A DNA stretch of 6,436 nt from Candidatus Gastranaerophilales bacterium (GCA_910587245.1 CAJULX010000050.1:1-6436), one strand, 5' to 3'; counted from the stretch's first letter, positions 1 through 6,280 are shown. Numbers and translations are program-made. Notes: generated by a model from the sequence alone, not told the origin.

Positions 1-1007
1 GCGCAAATTCTTTTTCCGTTTACCATTGTTACTTCTTCTTCATCCCGAAGTTCAATTATAATGTCACTTCCGGACTTTATTGATAAATCTATTGTAGATT
101 TCGGCGCCGCAACATAAAACGGTATATTGTAGTATTTGGCGGCAATTGCGACCGTTGATGTACCGATTTTATTTGCGGTATCGCCGTTTGCAGCAATTCT
201 GTCCGCTCCCACAACCACAACATCTATCATTTTATTTCTCATAAAATAACTGCACATGCCGTCTGTAATAAGGGTTACGGGGATATTATCACGCACGAGT
301 TCAAAGGTTGTAATTTTTGCACCCTGTCCTCTCGGGCGGGTTTCATCCGCAAAAACCTGAATGGTTTTATCTTTTGCAAATGCACTTCTTATGACACCGA
401 GGGCGGTTCCGTATCCTACGGTAGCCAGAGCCCCTGCGTTGCAATGAGTTAAGATGCCTGCACCTTTTGGAATGACCTGCGCACCGTAATCTCCGATACT
501 TTTATTTATTTTAATATCGTTATTTTCAAGCTTGATTGCATGCTCAATTAAGTTCACGCAAACATCTCTTAAATCAAGGTTTTTAGACTTTTCAACAATT
601 TTTTTCTGTTCCCCTATTGCCCATGAGAGGTTTACTGCGGTCGGACGCGAGGAGTTAAGGTAATCAAAGCCTTTTTCAAGTTCTTTAAAAAATTCCGTTT
701 TTTGGTTTTCGGTGACATTTAGCGGAATATTTTTCTGCCATATGTTGTCTAAAACCTCTCTTGGAGCTATTTTTGAGAGAAGCTCGAGCGCAAAAAGCGC
801 GCAGCCATGGGCTCCTGCTATACCGATAGCGGGTGCACCGCGCACTATCATTGTTTTTATTGCGTCAAACATCGAATTCAGGGTTTTTATTTCCGTTTTT
901 TCGTACGCATAAGGAATTTTTGTCTGGTCAACCATTAAAGAATAGCCGCCTGATTGTGTTTTAATCCATTCTATAGTTTTTTCTTCATATTGTAATTCTT
1001 GTGTCAT
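1..1007 (-). CDS. mtnA: S-methyl-5-thioribose-1-phosphate isomerase (3' end cut by window edge)
   Basis: This enzyme converts methylthioribose-1-phosphate (an aldose) to methylthioribulose-1-phosphate in the methionine salvage pathway, in the cytosol. I translated 335 codons from the ATG at 1007. The eIF2B/MtnA-fold signatures are in order: RGAPAIG (56-62), NSSRPTAVNLSWA (118-130), LTHCNAG (186-192), ADETRP (220-225) and GADRIAANGDTANKIGT (from 267). Cys189 and Asp269 fit the family's catalytic Cys/Asp pair; their spacing of 80 equals that of Cys160/Asp240 in the Bacillus subtilis enzyme. The reading frame is open to base 1, so roughly the last 25 residues (the usual NPAFDVTP-type tail) lie outside the window. 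The start is supported by a strong AGGAGGAG 10 nt upstream. After ETRP the usual leucine-glutamine is replaced by RGQ, a small divergence. The related ribose-1,5-bisphosphate isomerase is the main alternative, but the overall motifs favour MtnA. With no salvage neighbours visible, a role in a 5-deoxyribose disposal (DHAP-shunt-like) route is also possible. Confidence 0.93.
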   Translation of the reverse strand, partial: MTQELQYEEKTIEWIKTQSGGYSLMVDQTKIPYAYEKTEIKTLNSMFDAIKTMIVRGAPAIGIAGAHGCALFALELLSKIAPREVLDNIWQKNIPLNVTENQKTEFFKELEKGFDYLNSSRPTAVNLSWAIGEQKKIVEKSKNLDLRDVCVNLIEHAIKLENNDIKINKSIGDYGAQVIPKGAGILTHCNAGALATVGYGTALGVIRSAFAKDKTIQVFADETRPRGQGAKITTFELVRDNIPVTLITDGMCSYFMRNKMIDVVVVGADRIAANGDTANKIGTSTVAIAAKYYNIPFYVAAPKSTIDLSIKSGSDIIIELRDEEEVTMVNGKRIC

Positions 1008-1017
1008 ACGCGTTTTA

Positions 1018-1025
1018 CTCCTCCT
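1018..1025 (-). promoter_or_regulatory. Shine-Dalgarno of mtnA
   Basis: The minus strand reads AGGAGGAG, ending 10 nt before the ATG at 1007. It is the strongest ribosome-binding site in the window and fixes the mtnA start. Confidence 0.8.
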
Positions 1026-1071
1026 GTATTTTGGAATTTCAAGCTATTCCTTATTTTTCGATGTTTTTCGC

Positions 1072-1100
1072 CGTATAGAAATATTTGCGTTTTTTAACAA
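1072..1100 (-). promoter_or_regulatory. Putative sigma-70-type promoter of mtnA
   Basis: On the minus strand, TTGTTA (1100-1095) and TATACG (1077-1072) are separated by 17 bp; each matches four of six consensus bases. It would give a leader of about 60 nt carrying the mtnA Shine-Dalgarno. It lies immediately after the hairpin at 1102-1124, the expected order for the end of one unit and the start of the next. In AT-rich DNA such matches arise by chance, so this is only a candidate. Confidence 0.35.
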
Positions 1101-1124
1101 ATTTTACCCGAAAAACAGGCAAAA
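1095..1124 (-). terminator. Weak rho-independent terminator after the ruvC-orf146 unit
   Basis: On the minus strand TTTTGCCTG, a TTTTT loop and CGGGTAAAA form a nine-pair stem with two G-U pairs, followed by TTTGTT. Read from the plus strand, the two G-U pairs become mismatches, so the hairpin works only in minus-strand RNA. That matches the ruvC-orf146 transcription direction. The stem is AT-rich at its base and the U-tract is interrupted, so termination may be partial, with read-through into mtnA. Confidence 0.4.
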
Positions 1125-1161
1125 TACGCATAAAAATAAGCCCTATGTTACAATTGTTAAG

Positions 1162-1602
1162 TTAATTTTTATTAAAACTGTTTATTAAAAAGCTCGTCAA
1201 CAGGCCCCCTACGGCGTTTGTTGCAAAGAAAATCAACATAACGGAAATTATGAGCACCGAGGCGAGGAAAAAATTTAAAAAATCTATTCCATAGGTATAG
1301 TAAGTTTTTATAAATAATTTTAAAAACAGTACAAACGGTGCGAAAATAATCAAAAACGAGCCGCAGCATATACTTCCCGCTGCCCCTCCAAGAAGCGTAA
1401 TATCTTTTGTATCAAGGGTTTTCAGGGTATTCGGGTTTAATTTTTCTAAAGCTGTCAGTACGATTATACCTGACAGGAAAGGCAGTAAAAACAGGCTTAT
1501 AACAGGCATTAAAGCCGGTATAAGGGCGATAATTGCAAGTCCTGCGCCCGATATTGAACTATAAATTGCTGTTTTTTTTAATATTTCTATATTTAAAGCC
1601 AT
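1162..1602 (-). CDS. Hypothetical four-helix integral membrane protein, 146 aa
   Basis: I do not recognise this family. The product is very hydrophobic, with probable membrane segments at about residues 12-30, 32-52, 69-98 (a long run with paired Cys79-Cys80) and 107-142. The only clearly polar stretch is the loop at about 53-68, which carries several Lys and Asp residues. There is no cleavable signal peptide with a conserved cut site. The segment starting near Gly19 and that starting near Gly72 are both glycine/alanine-rich and followed by a proline-containing helix, so an internal duplication of a two-helix hairpin is possible. The ATG is 9 nt after the ruvC stop, and its Shine-Dalgarno AGAGGG overlaps that TAG stop with a 5-nt spacer, so it is very likely cotranscribed and translationally coupled with ruvC. 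This suggests constitutive low expression but says nothing certain about function. Confidence 0.75.
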   Translation of the reverse strand: MALNIEILKKTAIYSSISGAGLAIIALIPALMPVISLFLLPFLSGIIVLTALEKLNPNTLKTLDTKDITLLGGAAGSICCGSFLIIFAPFVLFLKLFIKTYYTYGIDFLNFFLASVLIISVMLIFFATNAVGGLLTSFLINSFNKN

Positions 1603-1611
1603 TTTTACCCT

Positions 1612-2085
1612 CTAAAATATTGTGTTTCTTGCATGGCAAATACCTATTGCTATTGAATCTACGGTATCATCCAGCTTTGTGTTTTTATTTAATGTAATAA
1701 ATTTTTCAACCATTGTGCGTACTTCGGATTTATCTGCCCTGCCGTGGCCTGTTAAAACCTGTTTTACGGTAAGAGGTGTGTATTCTGCGGTTTTAATTCC
1801 TGATTTTTCAAGTGCCGCAAGGATTACGCCGCGTGCTTCCGCTACGGGGATTATTGTTTTCTGGTTTTTAAAGAAAAACAGCTGTTCAATTGCGGCTTCA
1901 TCGGGTTTATATATGTTACAGATTTGCAACATATCTTCATAAAGTTCAACAAGCCTCTTTGATACGGTATCAGATTTATTTGTTTGAATACTGCCTGAAT
2001 TCAGCAATTCATAGCCGTTTTCATCCGCTTCAATTATGCTGTATCCTGTGATGCCTATCCCCGGGTCAATTCCTAAAATCCTCAT
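1612..2085 (-). CDS. ruvC: Crossover junction endodeoxyribonuclease RuvC, 157 aa
   Basis: RuvC is the dimeric endonuclease that resolves Holliday junctions during recombinational repair, working with the RuvAB branch-migration motor. The protein opens with MRILGIDPG, the hallmark first beta strand with catalytic Asp7. The other acidic residues of the RNase H-like active site are Glu67 (in AAIEQLFF), Asp140 and Asp143 (in LDDTVDSIAIG), matching Asp7, Glu66, Asp138 and Asp141 of Escherichia coli RuvC. The C-terminal IAIGICHA helix is also typical. A longer open frame reaches an ATG at 2241, but its 52 extra residues match nothing in RuvC. It crosses a terminator-like hairpin and the promoter, and the ATG at 2094 lies inside the -10 box, so 2085 is the credible start. 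No good Shine-Dalgarno precedes it; see the promoter entry. ruvA and ruvB, the usual partners, are not adjacent. The next gene is the membrane protein at 1162-1602. Confidence 0.95.
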   Translation of the reverse strand: MRILGIDPGIGITGYSIIEADENGYELLNSGSIQTNKSDTVSKRLVELYEDMLQICNIYKPDEAAIEQLFFFKNQKTIIPVAEARGVILAALEKSGIKTAEYTPLTVKQVLTGHGRADKSEVRTMVEKFITLNKNTKLDDTVDSIAIGICHARNTIF

Positions 2086-2092
2086 GCCACCC

Positions 2093-2101
2093 ATTATACC
2101 A
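2093..2101 (-). promoter_or_regulatory. Extended -10 promoter of ruvC, probably leaderless
   Basis: The minus strand reads TGGTATAAT, a perfect TGn extended -10 motif. I find no good -35, which extended -10 promoters can do without. The first base of the ruvC ATG (2085) is 8 nt downstream of the last -10 base, where transcription normally begins. The mRNA should therefore start at or next to the initiation codon. Confidence 0.55.
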
Positions 2102-2142
2102 CGGGTTTTAAAACTTGATATATTTCCGCTCTGAAATTTTGC

Positions 2143-2174
2143 AAAATAAAATGCGATTTGTAAACAAACCGCAT
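2143..2174 (-). terminator. Terminator-like hairpin in the ruvC/GH35 divergent region
   Basis: On the minus strand ATGCGGTTTG, loop TTTA and CAAATCGCAT form a ten-pair stem with one G-U pair, followed directly by TTTATTTT. On the plus strand the G-U pair becomes an A-C mismatch and no T-tract follows, so it reads as a minus-strand terminator. It sits 58 bp upstream of the ruvC start and behind the ruvC promoter, with no recognisable minus-strand gene to its right. It may end antisense transcription coming from the GH35 locus, end a small RNA, or be left from a gene that has been replaced. Confidence 0.5.
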
Positions 2175-2321
2175 AAGTCAAGAAAGGAATGGTTAGACTA
2201 TTAACATTTATAATTATTACATAAATTATATTGCTATGCAAATTACTTAATAAATTTTTACGTTTCTACATATAGTTGTGTAGTATGGGATTTGTTGAGT
2301 ATTAAGCAGTTCTTTGGAAGC

Positions 2322-2350
2322 TTGAAACTGTGTAAAATATGCTTTAAAAT
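2322..2350 (+). promoter_or_regulatory. Sigma-70-type promoter of the GH35 gene, probably leaderless
   Basis: TTGAAA (2322-2327) and TAAAAT (2345-2350) are separated by exactly 17 bp, and TAAAAT matches five of six consensus bases. The first base of the GH35 ATG (2357) is the seventh base after the -10 box, the usual transcription start. There is no Shine-Dalgarno between them; the spacer is only AAGAAT. Confidence 0.65.
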
Positions 2351-2356
2351 AAGAAT

Positions 2357-4834
2357 ATGGATTGTGTTTTTGATAAAAATTCTTTAATTATTGACGGTAA
2401 AAGAACATTTATAAAAAGCGGCTCTTTGCACTATTTTCATACTTTCGGCAAAAAAGAGTGGCAGGACAGGCTCTCTAAAATGAAAGCGGGCGGTTATAAC
2501 GCCGTTGATCTTTATTTTTGCTGGAGTTTTCATTCTCCAAAACCTGATTTTTATGATTTTTCCGATTATAAAAATATTCGCGAATTGCTTTCAATAGCGC
2601 GTGATTTAGGGCTTTTTATAATAGCGCGCCCCGGTCCTTATATTAATGCCGAATTATCCGGCGGGGGTATTCCCTACTGGCTTTTTAAGGATAAAACCGC
2701 AGTTATCAGGAACAGAAAAAACGGAGATTATATTTATTCACCATCCTTTATGAATGCGCTAAAAGATTGGTATAATGCACTTTTACCTGTTATTAAAGAT
2801 TTTGATAACGTTATTTTAATTCAGGTTGAAAATGAGTATTCGACAAACGGCGGGGAGACTGAATATATTGAAGAATTGGCGCAGATGGTGCGCGAAGCGG
2901 GGATAAAAGCGCCGATTTTTCATAATGATGCTTATATAGCGGGTATGTACAGTGATGTTGTGGATGTTTATGCATGTGATGTTTATCCTTTTATAAATCC
3001 TGCAAATTCTTGGAAAGACAGTACTTTTGCTTTTGATACACTTGATAACCTTGAAGAAATTGTAAGAGATTTTAACAATTCTTCACCGCTTTTTATAGCC
3101 GAATTGCAGGCGGGGTGGTATGATAAGTGGCTCGGGTGCGGGTATGAAAATATAAGGGAAAATTTAGGATTTAACCATATAAATATTATGACAAAAACCG
3201 CAATAGCAAACGGGGTAACGGTTTTCAATCATTATATGGCGGCAGGCGGTACAAATATTCTTGATCTGGCTGCGGATGAGGTTTATACAAGTTACGATTT
3301 TGCGGCGCCCATCAGTGAATTCGGGGCTATTCGGGATAATTTCAAAAAAGCAAAAGAAATTAATTATTTCCTTGATTCGTTTAATTTGTGCGAAACAGAA
3401 CCTGCAGATGCAGCTTTCGGGGCGGATTTTGAGGTGCCTGAAAATTGTTTTGCAAAGGTGCGGCAGGATAAAATTAATAACTGTAAATGGAAGTTTTTAA
3501 GAAATTTAAATCGTCTTGAAACATATATAGACGGGGTTTGCACAGATGCGTACGATATGAAAATTCTGCCCTGCGGCTTAAAATTAAAAGCGGCTGAAAT
3601 TGTATCATCTGGTTTGGAAATCTTTACAAAACTTGAAGACGGGGATTTTGAAACCGTATTTTTAATATCGGATGTTAAAAACGACATAAAAATAAAAGAT
3701 GCAAACGGTGTTGAAACCGTGATTTCAGGAAACAGGGCGGATTTTGAAACCTTTGAATTTAAAGCGCCTTGCGCTTCTTGCGCGGCAGGTGAAAAAGTTA
3801 CAAAATTTATATTTATTAGAAGAAAAATCTCGAATGATTGCTGGAAAATCGGTAATAAATTGATTTTTGGTGCAAGTTTTGTATATCCCGACGGTAAAAT
3901 TTTTGCAAATACTTTAAGGAAAATTAAATTTTATACCGTAAAAGACGGTTTTAGCGAATGCCTTTTTGAGCCTGAACTTGATAAGAAAAAAATTAAGCTT
4001 ACGGATTTTGAAGTTTACTTTGCTGCGCCTGAAATTGAGCAGGAATATGATTATTCGGATTGGAAAAGCGTTGTTCATAATGATGATTTTACACTCTGCG
4101 ATTCATTTTGTTCTGATGTGTATTCCGAATTTGTCTGGTATAAAGGGCGGATTTCAAAGGAAAATACCGAAATTTCAATTTCCGCGCGGCATATTTTTGC
4201 AATTTATATCAACGGCAGAGAATTATTAAACAGAAACAGCTATAAATACGATAATTTGTGTCAGGTGGATGAGCATTTATCCGTTTTAATTCCGTCTGAA
4301 TTTTTACAATATGATGAAAATGAAATTACGGTTCTTGTGCAGAATTTGGGCTTTGATAAAGGTTTTACCAATGATATCGGCACCCCGAGGGGGTTAATAT
4401 ATTTTAAAACGGATAAAAATGAGAAAATTGATTGGAAAATAAGGGGCAGAATTACACTGGATAAACGCCCTGCAGCCGATAATCAGGCACCGTACCTTGC
4501 TGTTTTAGAAAATAAATTTACAATTCCTGATATTTATTTATCAAAAGGGGTCATGGCGCCTTTTGTTTTAAATATGAATAAAACGCCTTTCAGGCGTGCA
4601 ACAATATTTTTAAACGATACAAAAATCGGCCGTTTTATAAGAAACAATTCGCCGCAGGAAAAATTTTATCTGCCTCCGCATTTTCTAAAAAAAGAATCGG
4701 AGGGTGAAAATGTGCTGAAAATTGTTGTCTGGGAAAAAGGGCACAGGATACGCTCCGTTTATGATTATAAAAATTATCTTGAAAATGTGGTTTTAACGGT
4801 TGAAAATTACAAAGTATGGGAAGCTTTAAATTAA
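2357..4834 (+). CDS. GH35-family beta-galactosidase, 825 aa, cytoplasmic
   Basis: This glycoside hydrolase of family 35 removes terminal beta-linked galactose (or a related sugar) from oligosaccharides with retention of configuration. The catalytic TIM barrel spans about 8-335: GSLHYF (22-27), DRLSKMKAGGYNAV (37-50), RPGPYINAE (91-99), GGGIPYWL (102-109), the acid/base motif IQVENEY with Glu160, the nucleophile motif IAELQAGWYDKW with Glu249, HYMAAGGTN (292-300) and TSYDFAAPISEFG (311-323). A beta-rich middle region follows (about 340-560), then two galactose-binding-like jelly rolls at about 565-690 and 695-815; the second has the family's APF...IGRF...PQEKFYLP pattern. Length and domain order fit large, complete GH35 enzymes. 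There is no signal peptide or anchor, and the 16 cysteines suit a reducing cytosol, so imported short oligosaccharides are the likely substrate. Several pocket residues differ from canonical members, so specificity is uncertain. No sugar transporter or regulator lies beside it. The gene is probably followed in the same transcript by the 122-residue gene 74 bp downstream. Confidence 0.9.
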   Translation: MDCVFDKNSLIIDGKRTFIKSGSLHYFHTFGKKEWQDRLSKMKAGGYNAVDLYFCWSFHSPKPDFYDFSDYKNIRELLSIARDLGLFIIARPGPYINAELSGGGIPYWLFKDKTAVIRNRKNGDYIYSPSFMNALKDWYNALLPVIKDFDNVILIQVENEYSTNGGETEYIEELAQMVREAGIKAPIFHNDAYIAGMYSDVVDVYACDVYPFINPANSWKDSTFAFDTLDNLEEIVRDFNNSSPLFIAELQAGWYDKWLGCGYENIRENLGFNHINIMTKTAIANGVTVFNHYMAAGGTNILDLAADEVYTSYDFAAPISEFGAIRDNFKKAKEINYFLDSFNLCETEPADAAFGADFEVPENCFAKVRQDKINNCKWKFLRNLNRLETYIDGVCTDAYDMKILPCGLKLKAAEIVSSGLEIFTKLEDGDFETVFLISDVKNDIKIKDANGVETVISGNRADFETFEFKAPCASCAAGEKVTKFIFIRRKISNDCWKIGNKLIFGASFVYPDGKIFANTLRKIKFYTVKDGFSECLFEPELDKKKIKLTDFEVYFAAPEIEQEYDYSDWKSVVHNDDFTLCDSFCSDVYSEFVWYKGRISKENTEISISARHIFAIYINGRELLNRNSYKYDNLCQVDEHLSVLIPSEFLQYDENEITVLVQNLGFDKGFTNDIGTPRGLIYFKTDKNEKIDWKIRGRITLDKRPAADNQAPYLAVLENKFTIPDIYLSKGVMAPFVLNMNKTPFRRATIFLNDTKIGRFIRNNSPQEKFYLPPHFLKKESEGENVLKIVVWEKGHRIRSVYDYKNYLENVVLTVENYKVWEALN

Positions 4835-4893
4835 AGTTTTCTTATAATGCAGCCGATAATACAAGTGTAGTATTTTCTATCCGCAATGTGTAA

Positions 4894-4900
4894 AAAGGAG
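4894..4900 (+). promoter_or_regulatory. Shine-Dalgarno of the 122-aa gene
   Basis: AAAGGAG ends 8 nt before the ATG at 4909, a standard strong site that fixes the start. The rest of the 74-bp gap after GH35 has TATAAT at 4843-4848 without a fitting -35, and only a short AT-rich inverted repeat (AATAC/GTATT, 4858-4874). Read-through from GH35 is therefore the simplest source of transcript. Confidence 0.75.
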
Positions 4901-4908
4901 ATAAAGTT

Positions 4909-5277
4909 ATGGCTGTGCTTCCTGATTTTTTAATTAAACGCGTTTATAAAAAAGGCTCTTTAAGAAAGACTGATAAAGGAATTGAGTTTGATTTAAAAAA
5001 TGTTCTGGGACCTGGTGTAATATCAGGCTTAGAGAGCATACAGATTAACGATTATACTTTTAAAAAAGATGTCATAAGCTTTGTAACAGGCGGGGTTGAA
5101 CTTCTTGCAACAAAGGTGAATGAAATGAATCCTATTCAATTCAGGCTTAATCAGGAAGGAACAATGAAGCTTTCAGAAAGCGTAAATTGCTTGAAAGAAG
5201 GCTTAAATCAAATTATTTTAGAAATAATGAATCCTGAAGCGGGAAAATTAAAAATAACCTTTACCGATGCAATGTAG
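4909..5277 (+). CDS. Hypothetical small soluble protein, 122 aa
   Basis: I do not recognise this family and assign no function. The protein has no signal peptide, membrane segment or cysteine cluster; it has one cysteine (in VNCLKEG). After a short N-terminal helix-like stretch (PDFLIKRVYKKGSL) it alternates short hydrophobic strands with charged turns: FDLKNVL, ISFVTGG, IQFRLNQ, QIILEIM, LKITFTD. This pattern suggests a compact beta-sandwich, perhaps a binding or scaffold domain. The full-length frame, strong Shine-Dalgarno and ordinary codon use support a real gene. It lies 74 bp after the GH35 gene on the same strand without a clear terminator between them, so cotranscription is likely, but the sequence shows no carbohydrate-active motif. 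It ends 7 bp from the end of the convergent licD-type gene. Confidence 0.75.
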   Translation: MAVLPDFLIKRVYKKGSLRKTDKGIEFDLKNVLGPGVISGLESIQINDYTFKKDVISFVTGGVELLATKVNEMNPIQFRLNQEGTMKLSESVNCLKEGLNQIILEIMNPEAGKLKITFTDAM

Positions 5278-5284
5278 CCTGTAA

Positions 5285-6232
5285 TTATTTAAAATATTCT
5301 ATACAAAAAGATTTAATTTCTTCATATTTTTTATCAAGATTTTTGTATTTTTCGTTAATATCAATGTGTCCCGTGATTTTAGTTTTCGGAAATTCCATAT
5401 AATCATCAAACCATCTTTCAAGATATTTTTTGTAATTTCCCGGTACGGGCAGTTTGATGTCTTCAAAAATATGCCCGCCGAGCGGAAAAATATCTTCAAA
5501 TTGGAAAACACACGGTGTTTCAAATAAAACTTCAGGACCGCGGAAAAGTGTCGGGTTGCTAAAATCAGCCGCAGGCGGGCAATTGCAGGGGGGAGTATTT
5601 ACGATTTTAAGGGTTAACTCTTTAAGCAGGTCTTCAGGAAAAGGAATTTCTCCTTTAAAAACTTTGTCTGCACTGCATTTTGTCCAGAGTTCTTTGTTAC
5701 ATTTGTTAACTTTTTTATATAATTCAAGCTCAGCTTCTTTACCTTCTATTTTTGTATAATATTTATCAAACGGCCATATATCAATTTGAAACGGCGAGTC
5801 TTTAAAAATAATTCTTGTTACTTTATTGTAAAAACCTTTGCCGTAATTGATTTCAAATTTATCCGAAGGCAGAGCTTTTTTAAATATTTCACCTATTTTA
5901 TTATAATCTTCGCGGAGCATTGCAACGTCTATATCATCATCCCACGGGATGAAGCCGTTGTGGCGCACCGAACCGAGCAGGCTTCCGCCGTCAAGCCAGT
6001 AAGTAAGGTTATTTTCTTTGCATATAAAATCAAAAAGTTTTAAAAATTCCAAATCTCCAAGCTGGAGAGTTCTAAGGTCCCCTCTTGCTTTTGGGGCTTT
6101 TGTAATATCTACCGTAATTTTAAACAGACTTTTAAGATATTCATTTTCTTCTTTTAAATATTCAACATCATGGTATATTTTGTTTATATTTAATATTCTT
6201 TTAACAGCATTTAATATTTTGTTTAAAAGCAT
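5285..6232 (-). CDS. LicD/fukutin-family phospho-sugar/choline transferase, 315 aa
   Basis: LicD-family proteins have a nucleotidyltransferase-like fold and attach phospho-linked groups such as phosphocholine, from a CDP donor, to lipopolysaccharide, teichoic acid or other surface glycans. The diagnostic block is present: LTYWLDGGSLLGSVRH (76-91) followed by GFIPWDDDIDVAM (93-105), where the Asp98-Asp102 cluster should bind the metal. DIWPFD (151-156) and the C-terminal FPLGGHIFEDIKLPVPGNY (249-267) with YLERWFDDYMEFP (270-282) match the family's second half. The N-terminus (1-40) looks helical and may form a coiled coil; there is no signal peptide or membrane segment. A CNCPP segment at 216-220 is an unusual short insertion. 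The frame also has an ATG at 6277, but AAAGGAG lies 5 nt before the ATG at 6232 and the promoter -10 box is only 3 nt from 6277, so 6232 is the start. No choline kinase or cytidylyltransferase is adjacent, so the transferred group cannot be named. Confidence 0.88.
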   Translation of the reverse strand: MLLNKILNAVKRILNINKIYHDVEYLKEENEYLKSLFKITVDITKAPKARGDLRTLQLGDLEFLKLFDFICKENNLTYWLDGGSLLGSVRHNGFIPWDDDIDVAMLREDYNKIGEIFKKALPSDKFEINYGKGFYNKVTRIIFKDSPFQIDIWPFDKYYTKIEGKEAELELYKKVNKCNKELWTKCSADKVFKGEIPFPEDLLKELTLKIVNTPPCNCPPAADFSNPTLFRGPEVLFETPCVFQFEDIFPLGGHIFEDIKLPVPGNYKKYLERWFDDYMEFPKTKITGHIDINEKYKNLDKKYEEIKSFCIEYFK

Positions 6233-6237
6233 GGAAG

Positions 6238-6244
6238 CTCCTTT
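6238..6244 (-). promoter_or_regulatory. Shine-Dalgarno deciding the LicD-family start
   Basis: The minus strand reads AAAGGAG, ending 5 nt before the ATG at 6232. No comparable site precedes the upstream in-frame ATG at 6277, which removes 15 residues from the longest possible product. Confidence 0.8.
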
Positions 6245-6280
6245 GTTTTGCTTATAAAAGCCATTTATTTTATGCATTTT

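Larger units (their letters stand above)
2102..2356. other. Divergent intergenic region between ruvC and GH35
   Basis: This region holds the minus-strand hairpin terminator (2143-2174) and the GH35 promoter (2322-2350). Between about 2180 and 2320 the sequence is very AT-rich. I see no gene, only a short inverted repeat CTACA/TGTAG around 2266-2283 that could be an operator but is too short to call. Open frames crossing it, including the upstream extension of ruvC, look non-coding. Confidence 0.6.

Noticed and set aside
712..912. Plus-strand open frame opposite mtnA, and similar open frames opposite or within GH35, ruvC and the LicD-type gene.
   Set aside because: They overlap well-supported genes in other frames, lack ribosome-binding sites and have no recognisable motifs.
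2188..2222. Eleven-codon frame with a purine-rich stretch in front, in the ruvC/GH35 spacer, as a leader peptide.
   Set aside because: The purine stretch directly touches the ATG with no spacer, and the frame is too short and shows no regulatory codon run.
2086..2241. N-terminal extension of the ruvC frame to an ATG at 2241 (209 aa).
   Set aside because: The extra 52 residues do not resemble any RuvC, the canonical MRILGIDPG start lies at 2085, and the extension spans a terminator-like hairpin and the -10 box.
2278..2286. The 9-mer GTGTAGTAT upstream of GH35, repeated at 4865-4873 upstream of the 122-aa gene, as a shared operator.
   Set aside because: It is a single short AT-rich match with different flanks and distances to the genes; chance recurrence in AT-rich spacers is likely.
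4583..4597. Perfect inverted repeat ACGCCT-TTC-AGGCGT within the GH35 gene.
   Set aside because: It lies in the coding frame of a conserved domain, has no T-tract after it, and the loop is only three bases; coincidental.
4858..4878. AATAC/GTATT inverted repeat with a T-rich tail as a terminator after GH35.
   Set aside because: Only five mostly A-T pairs with a seven-base loop; too unstable to call.
6233..6277. Longer LicD-type start at 6277 (330 aa).
   Set aside because: It has no Shine-Dalgarno and lies 3 nt from a TATAAT box, so it would be upstream of the transcription start. The ATG at 6232 has AAAGGAG at an ideal distance.
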